From CALMFQ01 sp964495595 (lineage in GTDB: Bacteria > Pseudomonadota > Gammaproteobacteria > Burkholderiales > SCOH01), in NCBI GenBank assembly GCA_964495595.1, contig CAZBWH010000011.1:1-57608 (forward strand): DNA of 57,608 nt, given 5' to 3'. Each line of letters begins with the position of its first letter. The first letter of the stretch is position 1. The notes beneath the pieces are model-generated. The model made no database searches. It was given only the letters and a program-made list of their open reading frames with translations, and was not told where the DNA came from. Below, one piece after another: positions 41,743 through 51,058 of the stretch. Both the position numbers and the translations under genes were made by a program.

Positions 41743-42672
41743 ATGAGTCTGCTTTCCCTGATCGCCGCGCTGTTGCTGGAGCAATTCAATCCCCTGCCGA
41801 TTCGAAATGCCCTGATGAGTTGGTATGGGCGTTACGCCAGCCTGCTGGAGCGTGAATTGAATGCCGGGCATTTCCGGCATGGTTTGCTCGCCTGGTGCAT
41901 CGGGGTCTTGTTCCCGTGTGCGCTGGTATGGGCGGTCTATCTGTTGTTGTTGTCGTTGAGCACATTCTTGGCGTTCGCTTGGAATGTACTGGTGCTGTAT
42001 CTGATGATTGGCTTCAGGCATTTCAGCCATGCTTTCAGCGGCATCTCCGATGCGCTGCAGGCAGGGGACATCGGCAGGGCGCGGCAGCTGCTTGCCGAGT
42101 GGACGGGGCAGCAGACCGATGAGCTGGAGTCGGCAGAGATTTCCCGCCTGGCAATCGAGCAGGGTCTGATTGATTCGTATCGTTATGTGTTTGGCACGGT
42201 GTTCTGGTTCTTGTTGCTGCCAGGGCCGTTGGGTGCTGTCTTGTATCGCCTTGCGTCTCAGTTATCGGCCAAGTGGCAGTTGCTGGACGCTGATCAACCT
42301 GATGGCTTCGGTCGCTGCGCTACATTGTTGCAGCACTCGCTGGACTGGGTGCCTATCCGGTTGACTTCGATTAGCTTTGCCGTTGTCGGCGATTTTGAGG
42401 ATGCAGTGTATTGCTGGCGTTCTCAGGCCCAAACCTGGCTTAGTCGCGATTACGGGATATTGCTGGCCAGTGGCGCAGGCGCTATCGGCATTCGTCTCGG
42501 TGAGTCGCTGCATCAGGATCACACCGTAAAGTATCGGCCAGAACTCGGAATCGGCGCGGAGGCCGATCCCGATTATCTGGCCAGTGCAGTCGGACTGGTC
42601 TGGCGGGCGGTTGTCTTGTGGCTGGTTTTGATGCTGATGTTCAGTCTGACCCACTGGGTAGCTGTAACATAA
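41743..42672 (+). CDS. CobD/CbiB/AmpE-family inner-membrane protein
   Basis: 309 residues from ATG 41743; an in-frame start at 41602 would add 47 poorly conserved residues. There are several membrane segments: SLLSLIAALLLEQFNP at the start, then GLLAWCIGVLFPCALVWAVYLLLLSL, and a C-terminal AVVLWLVLMLMFSLTHW. FRHFSHAFSGISDALQAGDIGRARQLLAEW follows the family pattern of CobD, but the cobalamin pathway is not present. Such standalone relatives of unknown role are common in betaproteobacteria. Confidence 0.78.
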   Translation: MSLLSLIAALLLEQFNPLPIRNALMSWYGRYASLLERELNAGHFRHGLLAWCIGVLFPCALVWAVYLLLLSLSTFLAFAWNVLVLYLMIGFRHFSHAFSGISDALQAGDIGRARQLLAEWTGQQTDELESAEISRLAIEQGLIDSYRYVFGTVFWFLLLPGPLGAVLYRLASQLSAKWQLLDADQPDGFGRCATLLQHSLDWVPIRLTSISFAVVGDFEDAVYCWRSQAQTWLSRDYGILLASGAGAIGIRLGESLHQDHTVKYRPELGIGAEADPDYLASAVGLVWRAVVLWLVLMLMFSLTHWVAVT

Positions 42673-42711
42673 CCGCTGTCTGCTGGTTTATATCCAAAAA
42701 ATCAGACCAAC

Positions 42712-43287
42712 TCATTGTTGTTGCGGGTTTTTGCCAATGATGTCTTTGTAGAATGACTGGATGTCAGCAATGTCCTGTTCGGTGTTCCCGGTTGGATAGA
42801 ATACCGGCCCAAAGCCACCGCGTTTACGGCTGAAATCCAGATAGGCAAGTGCGATCGGCACGCCCGCTCCGACCGCAATATGATAGAAGCCGGTTTTCCA
42901 TTGTTTGACCCTGGACCGAGTGCCTTCTGGTGGAATAGTGAGCACCATGTAATCATTGGTGTTAAACACTTCTACCATTTGCTGCACCATGTTATTCGAC
43001 TTGCTGCGATCGACCGGTACTCCCCCTAGCCAGCGCATGATCGGTCCCGCAGGCCCCTTGAATAGGGATGCTTTACCCATCCAGTAGACCTTTGCCCGTG
43101 CAGCAAAGAAAATGGCCAGCGTGATTGGAAAGTCCCAGTTGCTGGTATGTGGTGCTGCAATCATGACGTACTTGGGCAGATCAGGAAAAGTCCCTTCCAG
43201 CTTCCAGCCGCTGAGTTTGAGGCAGATCGACGAGAGCCAGGCAAACAGTGTCCGGATGATCGGCGTATCGAATATGGTGTGGTGCAT
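42712..43287 (-). CDS. Lysophospholipid acyltransferase family protein
   Basis: 191-residue PlsC-like membrane acyltransferase. Motif I is HTSNWDFP (His and Asp separated by four, about 47-54). Then come LGGVPVDRSKSN (about 86-97) and IPPEGTRSRVKQWKTGFYHIA (about 117-137), the motif-III-like Glu-Gly-Thr block. An N-terminal hydrophobic segment (IIRTLFAWLSSICLKLSG) anchors it. Acceptor and acyl donor cannot be read; closely related proteins are often labelled glycerol acyltransferase. Confidence 0.82.
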   Translation of the reverse strand: MHHTIFDTPIIRTLFAWLSSICLKLSGWKLEGTFPDLPKYVMIAAPHTSNWDFPITLAIFFAARAKVYWMGKASLFKGPAGPIMRWLGGVPVDRSKSNNMVQQMVEVFNTNDYMVLTIPPEGTRSRVKQWKTGFYHIAVGAGVPIALAYLDFSRKRGGFGPVFYPTGNTEQDIADIQSFYKDIIGKNPQQQ

Positions 43288-43530
43288 GCAGGTCTCGGCA
43301 GGTCGTTGCGGTCGCGCGACTATAGCTGATTCGTTTGGTTCGGTAAACGCATGTTTCCCCTCGTCTCAGGACATCGGCCGGATTGGCTTTGGCTGTTGCT
43401 TTGTTGCGATCTGAGGTCGCCGTTCTACAGGCCTGTCGGTCATCATCCGTTCTTGCCCGGTTGCCCGAAGGCAAGGCGTATAATCAACAGGGAACCAAAA
43501 CAGGATGAATGGCTTCTGCTGGTGAGTGGC

Positions 43531-44274
43531 ATGAAAATACTATTGAGCAATGACGATGGATACTTTGCACCAGGCCTTGCTGTGCTGGCGCAGGCGCTTG
43601 CCGAACTGGCTGATGTGGTTGTGGTGGCCCCGGAGCGTGATCGTAGTGGTGCTAGCAATTCCCTGACACTGGACCGACCCTTGATTCTGCGGCAGGCAGT
43701 GAATGGCTATTTCTTCGTCAATGGTACGCCGACTGACTGCGTTCATCTGGCGGTAACGGCGCTACTCGATCGGCCTCCGGATATGGTGCTTTCCGGGATT
43801 AACAACGGCGCCAACATGGGCGAAGACACCATTTACTCTGGTACGGTTGCCGCGGCCACTGAAGGGTTCCTGCTAGGCATTCCATCGATTGCCATATCGC
43901 TTGGCAGCAAGCGCAGCGAGCATTACCTTACGGCGGCTCAGGTTGCTGTCGAACTGGTCAGCCGCCATTTGCGAGCACCCTTACCTGTATCGACCCTGTT
44001 GAATGTGAATGTGCCGGACGTGAGCCCTGAGCAACTGGCCGGGTGTCGGCTGACCCGTTTGGGCAAACGACACCGTGCAGAGGGAATGATCAAGGACTGT
44101 AACCCCCGGGGTGAGACTGTTTACTGGATCGGTGCCGCAGGTGCCGCCCAGGACGCGGGTGAGGGAACCGACTTCCATGCCGTGGCGTCAAATCAGGTTT
44201 CCATTACACCTTTACAGATAGACCTGACTGCCTATACTCAGTCCGACTTGGTCAAGGATTGGCTCGCCCGATGA
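43531..44274 (+). CDS. surE: 5'/3'-nucleotidase SurE
   Basis: 247-residue metal-dependent phosphatase with stationary-phase and stress links. ATG 43531 begins MKILLSNDDGYFAPGLAVLA: the metal-binding Asp pair NDDG is at 7-10. SNSLTLDRPL, VNGTPTDCVHLA and SGINNGANMGEDTIYSGTVAAATEG are all present. It overlaps pcm by 4 bases; surE-pcm-nlpD-rpoS is a widely conserved order in proteobacteria. Confidence 0.95.
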   Translation: MKILLSNDDGYFAPGLAVLAQALAELADVVVVAPERDRSGASNSLTLDRPLILRQAVNGYFFVNGTPTDCVHLAVTALLDRPPDMVLSGINNGANMGEDTIYSGTVAAATEGFLLGIPSIAISLGSKRSEHYLTAAQVAVELVSRHLRAPLPVSTLLNVNVPDVSPEQLAGCRLTRLGKRHRAEGMIKDCNPRGETVYWIGAAGAAQDAGEGTDFHAVASNQVSITPLQIDLTAYTQSDLVKDWLAR

Positions 44275-44927
44275 ATACGCAACTGGCCGGTATAGGCATG
44301 ACATCTCAGCGCACCCGTGAACGAATGGTTGAGCGCTTGCGCCGGGAAGGCATTCGGGATGAGGTTGTACTCGGAGTTCTAGCTTCGGTGCCTAGACATA
44401 TTTTTGTCGATGAGGCGTTGGCTCATCGGGCCTATGAGGATGTTGCGCTGCCGTTGATGCATGGTCAGACGATCTCGCAACCTTATGTGGTGGCCCGGAT
44501 GTCCGAGCTGCTGCGTGCGGGTGGTTCATTGAACAAGGTGCTGGAGGTGGGGACCGGATGCGCCTATCAGACCTCCGTGCTGGCACGTCTGGCTCGGGAG
44601 GTCTATTCCATTGAACGTATTGCTCCCTTGCTCGACAAGGCCCGCCAGCATTTGCGCGAGTTGCGGGTGTTGAATGTCAGGTTGCGTCATGGAGATGGTC
44701 ACGCGGGCATACCGGAAGCAGCGCCATTCGATGCGATCATGTTGACCGCTGCGGCCTCTCACGTTCCACAGGCCTTACTGCAGCAGCTCGCGATCGGCGG
44801 GCGCATGGTCTTGCCGCTGGGAACGTCAGCGCAGTTTCTCTGGTTGATCGAGCGCCATGCCGATGGTTTTGTCGAAACCAAGCTCGAATCCGTGCGGTTT
44901 GTTCCCCTTCTTGCAGGTACTGCTTGA
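44271..44927 (+). CDS. pcm: Protein-L-isoaspartate O-methyltransferase
   Basis: 218-residue SAM-dependent methyltransferase that starts repair of isoaspartyl residues. ATG 44271 overlaps the surE stop. Characteristic segments are RHIFVDEALAHRAYEDVALPL, HGQTISQPYVVARMSELL (substrate and active-site region) and the SAM motif VLEVGTGCAYQTSVLARLA, then IMLTAAASHVPQALLQQLAIGGRMVLPLG. Placed between surE and nlpD in the conserved cluster. Confidence 0.95.
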   Translation: MNTQLAGIGMTSQRTRERMVERLRREGIRDEVVLGVLASVPRHIFVDEALAHRAYEDVALPLMHGQTISQPYVVARMSELLRAGGSLNKVLEVGTGCAYQTSVLARLAREVYSIERIAPLLDKARQHLRELRVLNVRLRHGDGHAGIPEAAPFDAIMLTAAASHVPQALLQQLAIGGRMVLPLGTSAQFLWLIERHADGFVETKLESVRFVPLLAGTA

Positions 44928-45035
44928 CATCGGTGAAAACCCTGAATATTGTATCCACCACAATATAAAGAAGTGCTGAATTGCCAGCAACGTCAGGGGC
45001 CGACACCGGCTCCAGAAACCAGGGAAGGGTGCGCC

Positions 45036-46028
45036 GTGCCATATCTCCAGCATGGGCGCATGGTATATGTCGGTAGTGTGGTGTGTTTTCTTGCGGCTTG
45101 CGCAGCACCACCTGGTCGGGCGCCCGTTATCGACGGCCGTGCCCCTGCCCGCGGCGCCATTGTTTCTCCCTCTTCCTCTGTCTCAAAATCAAAAGAGCCT
45201 GACTGGCGGCCTGGAACTTATACCGTCAAGCAGGGCGATACGCTGTATAGCATTGCACTTGATCACGGCCTGTACTACCGGGATCTAGCGCAATGGAACG
45301 GCTTGGCAGATCCGAACCTGATTCTGGTTGATCAGGTGCTGCGACTGACAGAGCCCAGCAAATGGACGGCCAGACAGCTGGAGCATCCGCCCGTGGCCGT
45401 CATCCCGGTCGTTCGTGGGCCGAGAGCGGTCAAGCTGCCTTACAGCGATAGTACCCGGCAACGTCTGCTGGCTTTGGCCGAGCCTGCAGAACCCTTGCCA
45501 GCCATTAAAGTCTTGGCAAAGGGTGCCGTTAAGACGGATGCGCCTAAGGCTGTGGTACCAGTGCCGATGGTGCAGGGAATTGATGCCGTTGATCGCGGGA
45601 AACAGACAAGTGGTCGATTGACTTCAACGTTAACGTCACTTGATGGGGATGATGACATCGATACATGGCTGTGGCCAACGACAGGAAAGGTGATCCAGTC
45701 GTTCGCAGGCGATGCTGCCAAAGGAATCGATATCGCCGGACGACGTGGGCAGCCAGTGGTGGCTGCGGCGGGCGGCAAGGTGGTTTATAGCGGAAGTGGT
45801 TTGCGTGGTTATGGCAGGCTGCTGATTTTAAAACATAACAAGAGATATCTTTCCGCTTATGCGCACAATCAGAAGTTGCTGGTCAACGAAGGGGAGGTCG
45901 TGAAAAAGGGAGACAGGATTGCAGAGATGGGGGACAGCGACACCACTCAGGTGAAGCTGCATTTCGAGATTCGCCGGTTCGGTAAACCGGTGGACCCGTT
46001 AAAATTTTTGCCGGCAGAAAAATCATGA
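45036..46028 (+). CDS. nlpD: Lipoprotein NlpD, LysM and M23/LytM-like domains
   Basis: 330 residues from GTG 45036, which follows GAAGGG by six bases; ATG 45060 is an alternative. A lipobox FLAACAA follows the hydrophobic segment, so the protein is an outer-membrane-type lipoprotein. A LysM domain (about 55-98, GTYTVKQGDTLYSIALDHGL...LVDQVLRL) precedes a long linker and a C-terminal LytM-like domain (about 206-326). As in E. coli NlpD, that domain lacks the usual zinc-ligand set: the first motif reads KGIDIAG where active enzymes have HxGxD. It therefore probably acts as an activator of amidases, not as a peptidase. In E. coli the rpoS promoter lies inside this gene. Confidence 0.92.
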   Translation: MPYLQHGRMVYVGSVVCFLAACAAPPGRAPVIDGRAPARGAIVSPSSSVSKSKEPDWRPGTYTVKQGDTLYSIALDHGLYYRDLAQWNGLADPNLILVDQVLRLTEPSKWTARQLEHPPVAVIPVVRGPRAVKLPYSDSTRQRLLALAEPAEPLPAIKVLAKGAVKTDAPKAVVPVPMVQGIDAVDRGKQTSGRLTSTLTSLDGDDDIDTWLWPTTGKVIQSFAGDAAKGIDIAGRRGQPVVAAAGGKVVYSGSGLRGYGRLLILKHNKRYLSAYAHNQKLLVNEGEVVKKGDRIAEMGDSDTTQVKLHFEIRRFGKPVDPLKFLPAEKS

Positions 46029-46984
46029 ATAAAACACTGATGACTATGGATGAGGAAGACGTCATTGAGGACGACATTGTCGAGCCTGAATTGAACGAGG
46101 AGCAGGAAGCCGAAGAGGAGCAGCAAGAGGCAGAATCCAGCTCAAGCGGCGAATTGTTGAGTGATGTCACGCAGATCTATCTGAACGATATTGGCCACAA
46201 TGCACTGCTTACGTCAGAGCAGGAGCGTGAGCTGGCGCGTCGGGTTGTGATGGGGGATTTTGAGGCTCGTCAAAAGATGATCGAGCATAATCTTCGTCTG
46301 GTTGTGAACATCGCCAAGCACTACATCAACCGCGGCATGGCTCTGCTGGATCTGATCGAAGAGGGCAATATCGGTTTGATGCATGCGCTGGAGAAATTTG
46401 ATCCCGAGCGTGGTTTCCGGTTCTCGACCTACGCGACATGGTGGATTCGTCAGAGCATCGAGCGGGCGATCATGAATCAGTCTCGCACCATTCGTTTGCC
46501 GGTGCACGTGATCAAGGAGCTGAATGTCTATCTGCGTGCACAGCGCCATCTGGAGGCCCAGATGGGGCGCGAGCCGACGGCAGAAGACATTGCGCACCTG
46601 CTGGGTAAACAGGTGGACGATGTTCGACGTGTGCTGAACCTGAACGAGCGGATGGCCTCGCTGGATGCGCCACTGGATATTGATCCGATGCTGTCGATTG
46701 GCGAATCCATTCCCGACGAACAGCAAGAAGGCCCCGAGGCGGTGTTTCACAATGCCGAGGTGGAGCGCTATGTTCGTGAATGGCTGGGCCAGTTGAATGA
46801 CAAGCAGCGAATGGTCATTGAACGGCGGTATGGTTTGAACGGATATGATGTGTGTACCCTGGAAGACCTGGCCGAGAGTCTGTCATTGACCCGTGAACGG
46901 GTGCGGCAAATCCAGATCGAGGCACTGGAAGGCTTGCGCAGGTTGTTGCGTCGTCGTGGCGTGACCAAGGAATATCTGCTTTGA
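46025..46984 (+). CDS. rpoS: RNA polymerase sigma factor RpoS
   Basis: 319-residue stationary-phase/general-stress sigma. A very acidic N-terminus (to about residue 45) comes first. Region 1.2 is GELLSDVTQIYLNDIGHNALLTSEQERELARRV. Region 2 has HNLRLVVNIAKHYINRGMALLDLIEEGNIGLMHALEKFDPERGFRFSTYATWWIRQSIERAIMNQSRTIRLP in several consecutive blocks, region 3 follows, and region 4 ends in the HTH LAESLSLTRERVRQIQIEALEGLRRLLRRR. It starts 4 bases inside the end of nlpD. Confidence 0.96.
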   Translation: MNKTLMTMDEEDVIEDDIVEPELNEEQEAEEEQQEAESSSSGELLSDVTQIYLNDIGHNALLTSEQERELARRVVMGDFEARQKMIEHNLRLVVNIAKHYINRGMALLDLIEEGNIGLMHALEKFDPERGFRFSTYATWWIRQSIERAIMNQSRTIRLPVHVIKELNVYLRAQRHLEAQMGREPTAEDIAHLLGKQVDDVRRVLNLNERMASLDAPLDIDPMLSIGESIPDEQQEGPEAVFHNAEVERYVREWLGQLNDKQRMVIERRYGLNGYDVCTLEDLAESLSLTRERVRQIQIEALEGLRRLLRRRGVTKEYLL

Positions 46985-47010
46985 TGGCTAACTGAGAGAG
47001 TTGTTCATGT

Positions 47011-47035
47011 ATGCGCCGGGCTAGCCCCGGCGTAT
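47011..47035. terminator. Stem-loop between convergent rpoS and tgpA-like gene
   Basis: A 7-bp GC stem (CGCCGGG with CCCGGCG) and loop CTAGC is extended by A-T, T-A and G-T pairs. It is followed by TCATTT and so lacks a strong T tract. It could serve both converging transcripts. Confidence 0.5.
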
Positions 47036-48976
47036 TCATTTGGAAAGATCAGATGGATTGAATGTTGAGATCAACTTGCGCAGCCGGGCCAGTTTTGCCG
47101 GATCGGGGTGAGGGTAATAGCGTAGTTGCAGATAGAGCTGGGTGATTTCGCGGATGCTCGGTGCGTGCAGTGGCCAGCGGTGAATCGCTTGGCTGGCGAA
47201 CTCGGTGGCGGTTTGTGCGGGTGGCCTGGCCAACCCGTGACGGGCCAGTGTGCGGCAATAGCGCAGCCATGCGGCCGCGAGCGGGTCGACTTGTCGTTGG
47301 CGTTGCCATGCCTGCCAGAGCAGCGCCGGCAAGAGGGGCAAGGCGATGCAGCCAGTCAGTAGTGCGGCAGTTTGCCAGGGGGCCAGATCGGGGATTCCCA
47401 GGCTTTTCAGCAACGTCAGTTGCCGCTGGCTGTCGTAGCCGAGCAATTGCTGGTTCCAGCGATGAATCGCCGCATCCCACCCCAGGCGAAGCCCGCGCAG
47501 CCAGGCAGAGTGATTGCGAATTATTAGCGGGAGTGGCTCCGTTTCCGGCAGGGCGGTGGCAAGTCCCTGCTCGATCCGGTTGGGCGCCACCGCTGCAGTG
47601 GGGTCTACCCGTTGCCAGCCTTGATCGCCCAGCCAGACTTCTGCCCAGGCGTGAGCGTCGCTTTGCCTGATGATCCAGTAGCCGCCGGCCGGGTTGGGCT
47701 CCCCGCCCTGATAGCCGGTAACTACTCTTGCCGGAATGCCTGCCGCGCGCATCAACCAGACAAAGCTGCTGGCGTAGTGCTCACAAAATCCTCGTTGGCT
47801 GCGGAACAGAAAATCATCTATCGGCTGTTCACCGAGCAGCGGCGGGCGCAGCGTGTAGTGAAACGGCTGCAAGTGAAAGTGCTGCAATGCCTGATTGACG
47901 ACATCGGAAGCGGTGCGGCTGCTGGCGCGCCATTGCCGCGCCAGTGCAAGGGCTTCTGGATTGGTGTCGGGTGGAAGTTGGAGTGCCTCCTGCAAGCTGG
48001 CAGGGTCGTCGGGTAGTCGGTAGCGTTGCCAGGACGTGAGCGTGTAGCGCTTGAGGTCGTGCTGTGGGCGTATGGACTGTAACTGGTATTCGCCATTGAG
48101 CCTGGATTCGACCGGCAGTTCTGCCAGTGCTTCCAGTGCAAAAATCCAGTGTTTGTGATGTGGCTCCTGAATGACTGTGTAGCGGATCGGGGCCTTGCCG
48201 GCGGCGGGCAGAACTGACGGTTCGCGCCGATGGGTCGGTAGCCAGCTGCGCCCATCAAAGTGGCTCAGAACTGGTCCGCGCCAGTAGAGGTTGCTGCGAG
48301 CCGGCGTTGTTCCGTGAAACTGGACGCGAAATGCTACTTCGGTTGACTGGCTGAGTGAGGCGATATTGCCTGGTGACATGCTGTCAGACAGGCCTGTCCG
48401 GGCGTGATGGGCATCATTCGGCAGTCGCCAAAGGGGGCCATCCAGTCGTGGGAACAGTACGAACAACAGCAGGGCCAACGGGATTGCCTGGCCAAGCAAC
48501 CGGCCAGATTGGCGTAACCGGGCCTGCCAATGTGCATGGGGTGTGCCGTGCAGCGTGTGCAGGGCGGCGAGAGTGACCAGCAGCTGCGGCAGTAGCAACA
48601 GGGCTTCGGGGAATTGCTGCGTAAAGATGAAGCGCACGAAGCACAGGAACAGATTCAGATACAGCAACAGGGTTGCATCGCGCTGATTGGCTGATTCGGC
48701 CAGCTTGAGGGTGGCGAGGACTACAATCAGGCTGGAACCCGCGCTTTGTCCCAGCAACGAACGATAGGTGGCCAGGACGCCTGCAGTCGCCAGCAGGGCA
48801 AGGGTCAGGTGCTGCCATGGGCGTAGGGTGGGGAGTCTGCCGGTCAGTTCACCGGTGCGCCAGAGCAGCATGCCGATGGCCAGCAGCCATGCCCACAGAC
48901 TGACATGTGCCTGCAAGGGCATGATTGCGGCTGCAGTACTGGCGATCAGCCAAGGGATCACGGGGGCTGCGATCAT
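47036..48976 (-). CDS. Transglutaminase-like membrane protein (TgpA family, DUF3488)
   Basis: 646 residues. An N-terminal block of about six membrane helices (DUF3488-type: AAAIMPLQAHVSLWAWLLAIG and later LLLYLNLFLCFVRFIF) precedes a periplasmic domain containing a transglutaminase core. Catalytic Cys is in RSQRGFCEHYASSFVWLMRAAGIPARVV, His in SDAHAWAEVWLG and Asp in WQRVDPTAAV. A further membrane helix (LLTGCIALPLLPALLWQAW) and a cytoplasmic end follow. Essential in Pseudomonas as TgpA; its substrate is unknown. It overlaps the DUF58 gene by 4 bases in a moxR-DUF58-tgpA operon. Confidence 0.9.
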   Translation of the reverse strand: MIAAPVIPWLIASTAAAIMPLQAHVSLWAWLLAIGMLLWRTGELTGRLPTLRPWQHLTLALLATAGVLATYRSLLGQSAGSSLIVVLATLKLAESANQRDATLLLYLNLFLCFVRFIFTQQFPEALLLLPQLLVTLAALHTLHGTPHAHWQARLRQSGRLLGQAIPLALLLFVLFPRLDGPLWRLPNDAHHARTGLSDSMSPGNIASLSQSTEVAFRVQFHGTTPARSNLYWRGPVLSHFDGRSWLPTHRREPSVLPAAGKAPIRYTVIQEPHHKHWIFALEALAELPVESRLNGEYQLQSIRPQHDLKRYTLTSWQRYRLPDDPASLQEALQLPPDTNPEALALARQWRASSRTASDVVNQALQHFHLQPFHYTLRPPLLGEQPIDDFLFRSQRGFCEHYASSFVWLMRAAGIPARVVTGYQGGEPNPAGGYWIIRQSDAHAWAEVWLGDQGWQRVDPTAAVAPNRIEQGLATALPETEPLPLIIRNHSAWLRGLRLGWDAAIHRWNQQLLGYDSQRQLTLLKSLGIPDLAPWQTAALLTGCIALPLLPALLWQAWQRQRQVDPLAAAWLRYCRTLARHGLARPPAQTATEFASQAIHRWPLHAPSIREITQLYLQLRYYPHPDPAKLARLRKLISTFNPSDLSK

Positions 48977-49953
48977 GTGCTGGTCAGCCCGGTTTCAAAT
49001 AGCGCCAGCATCACCAGTGCAGCATCGCGGTGACCGGGGCCACGACCTTGTTGCAAGGTTTGCCCGGGCAGGCGCAAGCCCCAGTTGTCCCCGGCTGCCT
49101 CGGCGGCCAGTACCCAGGCGGTTAGCCTTGACAGTTTTGCCTCCAGGTCCAGCGAGGGGGGGCAGTCCGTGTAGTCCAGCCAGTGTGTTGCCGGGGTGCC
49201 ACCTGCAAATTGCTTGGTACGCAAGATGTCATCCCTGGCTGCCTGACGCCAGGCGACGTGGCGAAGCGAATCACCCGGGATGTGTTCGCGCAAGGCAAAG
49301 AAGTCATCGTGCCCTGGCTGTGAAGCGCCGATCGGGCCGTCAGCCGGAGCGCCAGGCAGTGGCGGCGGTGCCGGTTCCGGTGCCGGGTAAACCAGGCACT
49401 GCCAGTCAAGAGGCGCGTACGACCAGGCGCGCAACAAACCGAGTGGTTGCCGGTTTGCCAGTGTCAGCCGGCCCGGCCGGAGCTGGCCGCGACGTGTGGC
49501 TGGATAGTCGAGCAGGAGGGTTGTGACGGTGCAGGCAGGTAGATCGCTGATGTTGGCGGGGTGATCTGGCCAGGCAAGCTCGATGCCAGTACGAGCCAGT
49601 TTCCCCGGGTTGTGGATATGGATCGGAAATCGTGCCGTTTGTCCGACGAAAACCGCTTCGGCCTGACTGCAATGGATCGCCAGACCAGATTGGTTGCGAA
49701 AGCAGTCCAGCATGGATTGCAGCCCGACCCCGGCTAACCAGAAAGCCAGCAGATAACCTAGATTGAGTGCATAGTTCAGTGAGCCGATCCAGATCAGCAG
49801 CAGCAGAACCGCGAAGCCGATTCCGGCGCGGGTCGGCAGGATGTAAATCTGTCGATGAGTGAGGGTCAGGGTTGGCTGGGCCTGACCTTGACGCCGGAGT
49901 GCCCAGCGTACAAAGCCATGATGGATCCTCTGTCGCAGAGTGGTGCGAGCCAT
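48973..49953 (-). CDS. DUF58 domain protein
   Basis: 326 residues from ATG 49953, one base after the moxR-like gene stops; a start at 49998 is unlikely. Two hydrophobic helices (IGFAVLLLLIWIGSLNYALNLGYLLAFWLAGVG) anchor a cytoplasmic/periplasmic beta-rich part. The conserved FFALREHIPGDSLRHVAWRQAARDD follows (the DUF58 LREYxPGDxxRxIxW pattern), then a von-Willebrand-A-like fold. DUF58 proteins work with MoxR ATPases and transglutaminase proteins in an uncharacterised envelope process. Confidence 0.88.
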   Translation of the reverse strand: MARTTLRQRIHHGFVRWALRRQGQAQPTLTLTHRQIYILPTRAGIGFAVLLLLIWIGSLNYALNLGYLLAFWLAGVGLQSMLDCFRNQSGLAIHCSQAEAVFVGQTARFPIHIHNPGKLARTGIELAWPDHPANISDLPACTVTTLLLDYPATRRGQLRPGRLTLANRQPLGLLRAWSYAPLDWQCLVYPAPEPAPPPLPGAPADGPIGASQPGHDDFFALREHIPGDSLRHVAWRQAARDDILRTKQFAGGTPATHWLDYTDCPPSLDLEAKLSRLTAWVLAAEAAGDNWGLRLPGQTLQQGRGPGHRDAALVMLALFETGLTST

Positions 49954-49954
49954 G

Positions 49955-50863
49955 TCAGGGAATCGGAACTTGTGCCAGTAACGAGCGGGCATCGGCATCG
50001 CTAGCCGGCTGATCCGCCTGCAGTACCAGGCGATGACTGGCGACCGCAGGAAACACCGCCTGAACGTGGTCGGGCAGGACTGCCGGAGCCCGCTCCAGCA
50101 AGGCGTAGGCGCGAGCCGCTTTCAGCAGCGCCAACCCAGCGCGCGGAGATAGCCCGCTGGCGATGTGAAGCGACTGGCGCGAGGCCTGCAGGAGCGCCAT
50201 GATGTAATCAAGCAGAGCGTCGGCGACATGAATCTGACGAGCGGCCTGCTGCAACGGTTGCAAAGTGTCAGGTGGCAGCCGCGCGGGGAGTGTGCGTAGC
50301 ATGGCTTGCCGATCGCTGCCACGTAGCAGGTCCCGTTCGGCGGCAGGTGGCGGATAACCTAGCGACAGCCGCATCAGAAAGCGATCCAGTTGCGACTCGG
50401 GCAAGGGGTAGGTTCCGATCTGTTGGGCCGGGTTTTGCGTCGCAATAACAAAGAAAGGATCGGGCAACGGGCGAGTCTGGCCATCCAGCGTCAGTTGCCG
50501 TTCTTCCATTGCTTCAAGCAGGGCGCTTTGGGTTTTGGGCGGGGCGCGGTTGATTTCGTCGGCCAGCACCAATTGTGAAAACAGTGGGCCGGGGTGAAAA
50601 ACGAATCGCTGGGTGTCGCGTTGGTAGATCGATATGCCGATGATGTCGGCCGGCAGCAGGTCTGCCGTGAACTGGATTCGCTGGAAGCCGAGCCCCAGAG
50701 TAGCCGCCAGGGTGTGCGCCAGAGTGGTCTTGCCAACGCCGGGGATGTCTTCCAGCAACAAATGGCCTTCGGCCAGCAGGCAGGTCAGTGCCAGTTTGAC
50801 GGTATGTGGCTTGCCAAGAACGACTTGGTTGATTTGCTGCAAGGCTTGTTCAAGCGCATTCAT
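49955..50863 (-). CDS. MoxR-family AAA+ ATPase
   Basis: 302 residues from ATG 50863 (MNALEQALQQINQVVLGKP). Walker A is in LLLEDIPGVGKTTLAHTLA (about 36-54) and Walker B in QLVLADEINRAPPKTQSALLEAMEERQL. ATQNP at sensor 1 and FLMRLSLGYP complete the AAA+ set. The C-terminal lid domain has RAGLALLKAARAYALLERAPAVLPDHV. MoxR ATPases act as chaperones or activators of metal- or substrate-dependent partners; the partner here is likely the DUF58 protein encoded next. Confidence 0.93.
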   Translation of the reverse strand: MNALEQALQQINQVVLGKPHTVKLALTCLLAEGHLLLEDIPGVGKTTLAHTLAATLGLGFQRIQFTADLLPADIIGISIYQRDTQRFVFHPGPLFSQLVLADEINRAPPKTQSALLEAMEERQLTLDGQTRPLPDPFFVIATQNPAQQIGTYPLPESQLDRFLMRLSLGYPPPAAERDLLRGSDRQAMLRTLPARLPPDTLQPLQQAARQIHVADALLDYIMALLQASRQSLHIASGLSPRAGLALLKAARAYALLERAPAVLPDHVQAVFPAVASHRLVLQADQPASDADARSLLAQVPIP

Positions 50864-51058
50864 GTAGAGTGCCTGTAGGGTGGTGTCCCGGATGGGGGCA
50901 TGCGCCGCTACGGCGCATTCCGGACAGAGCGTCCGGATTGGCGGTAGAATTGGCCGCTTATATGCGGATTTCCATTTTTCGTCATTCCCACACGATTCAT
51001 AATAAGATCTATGCACAAGAGAATGCTTGGTTGGCTGAAAAAAAAATGGAGGAAGCCC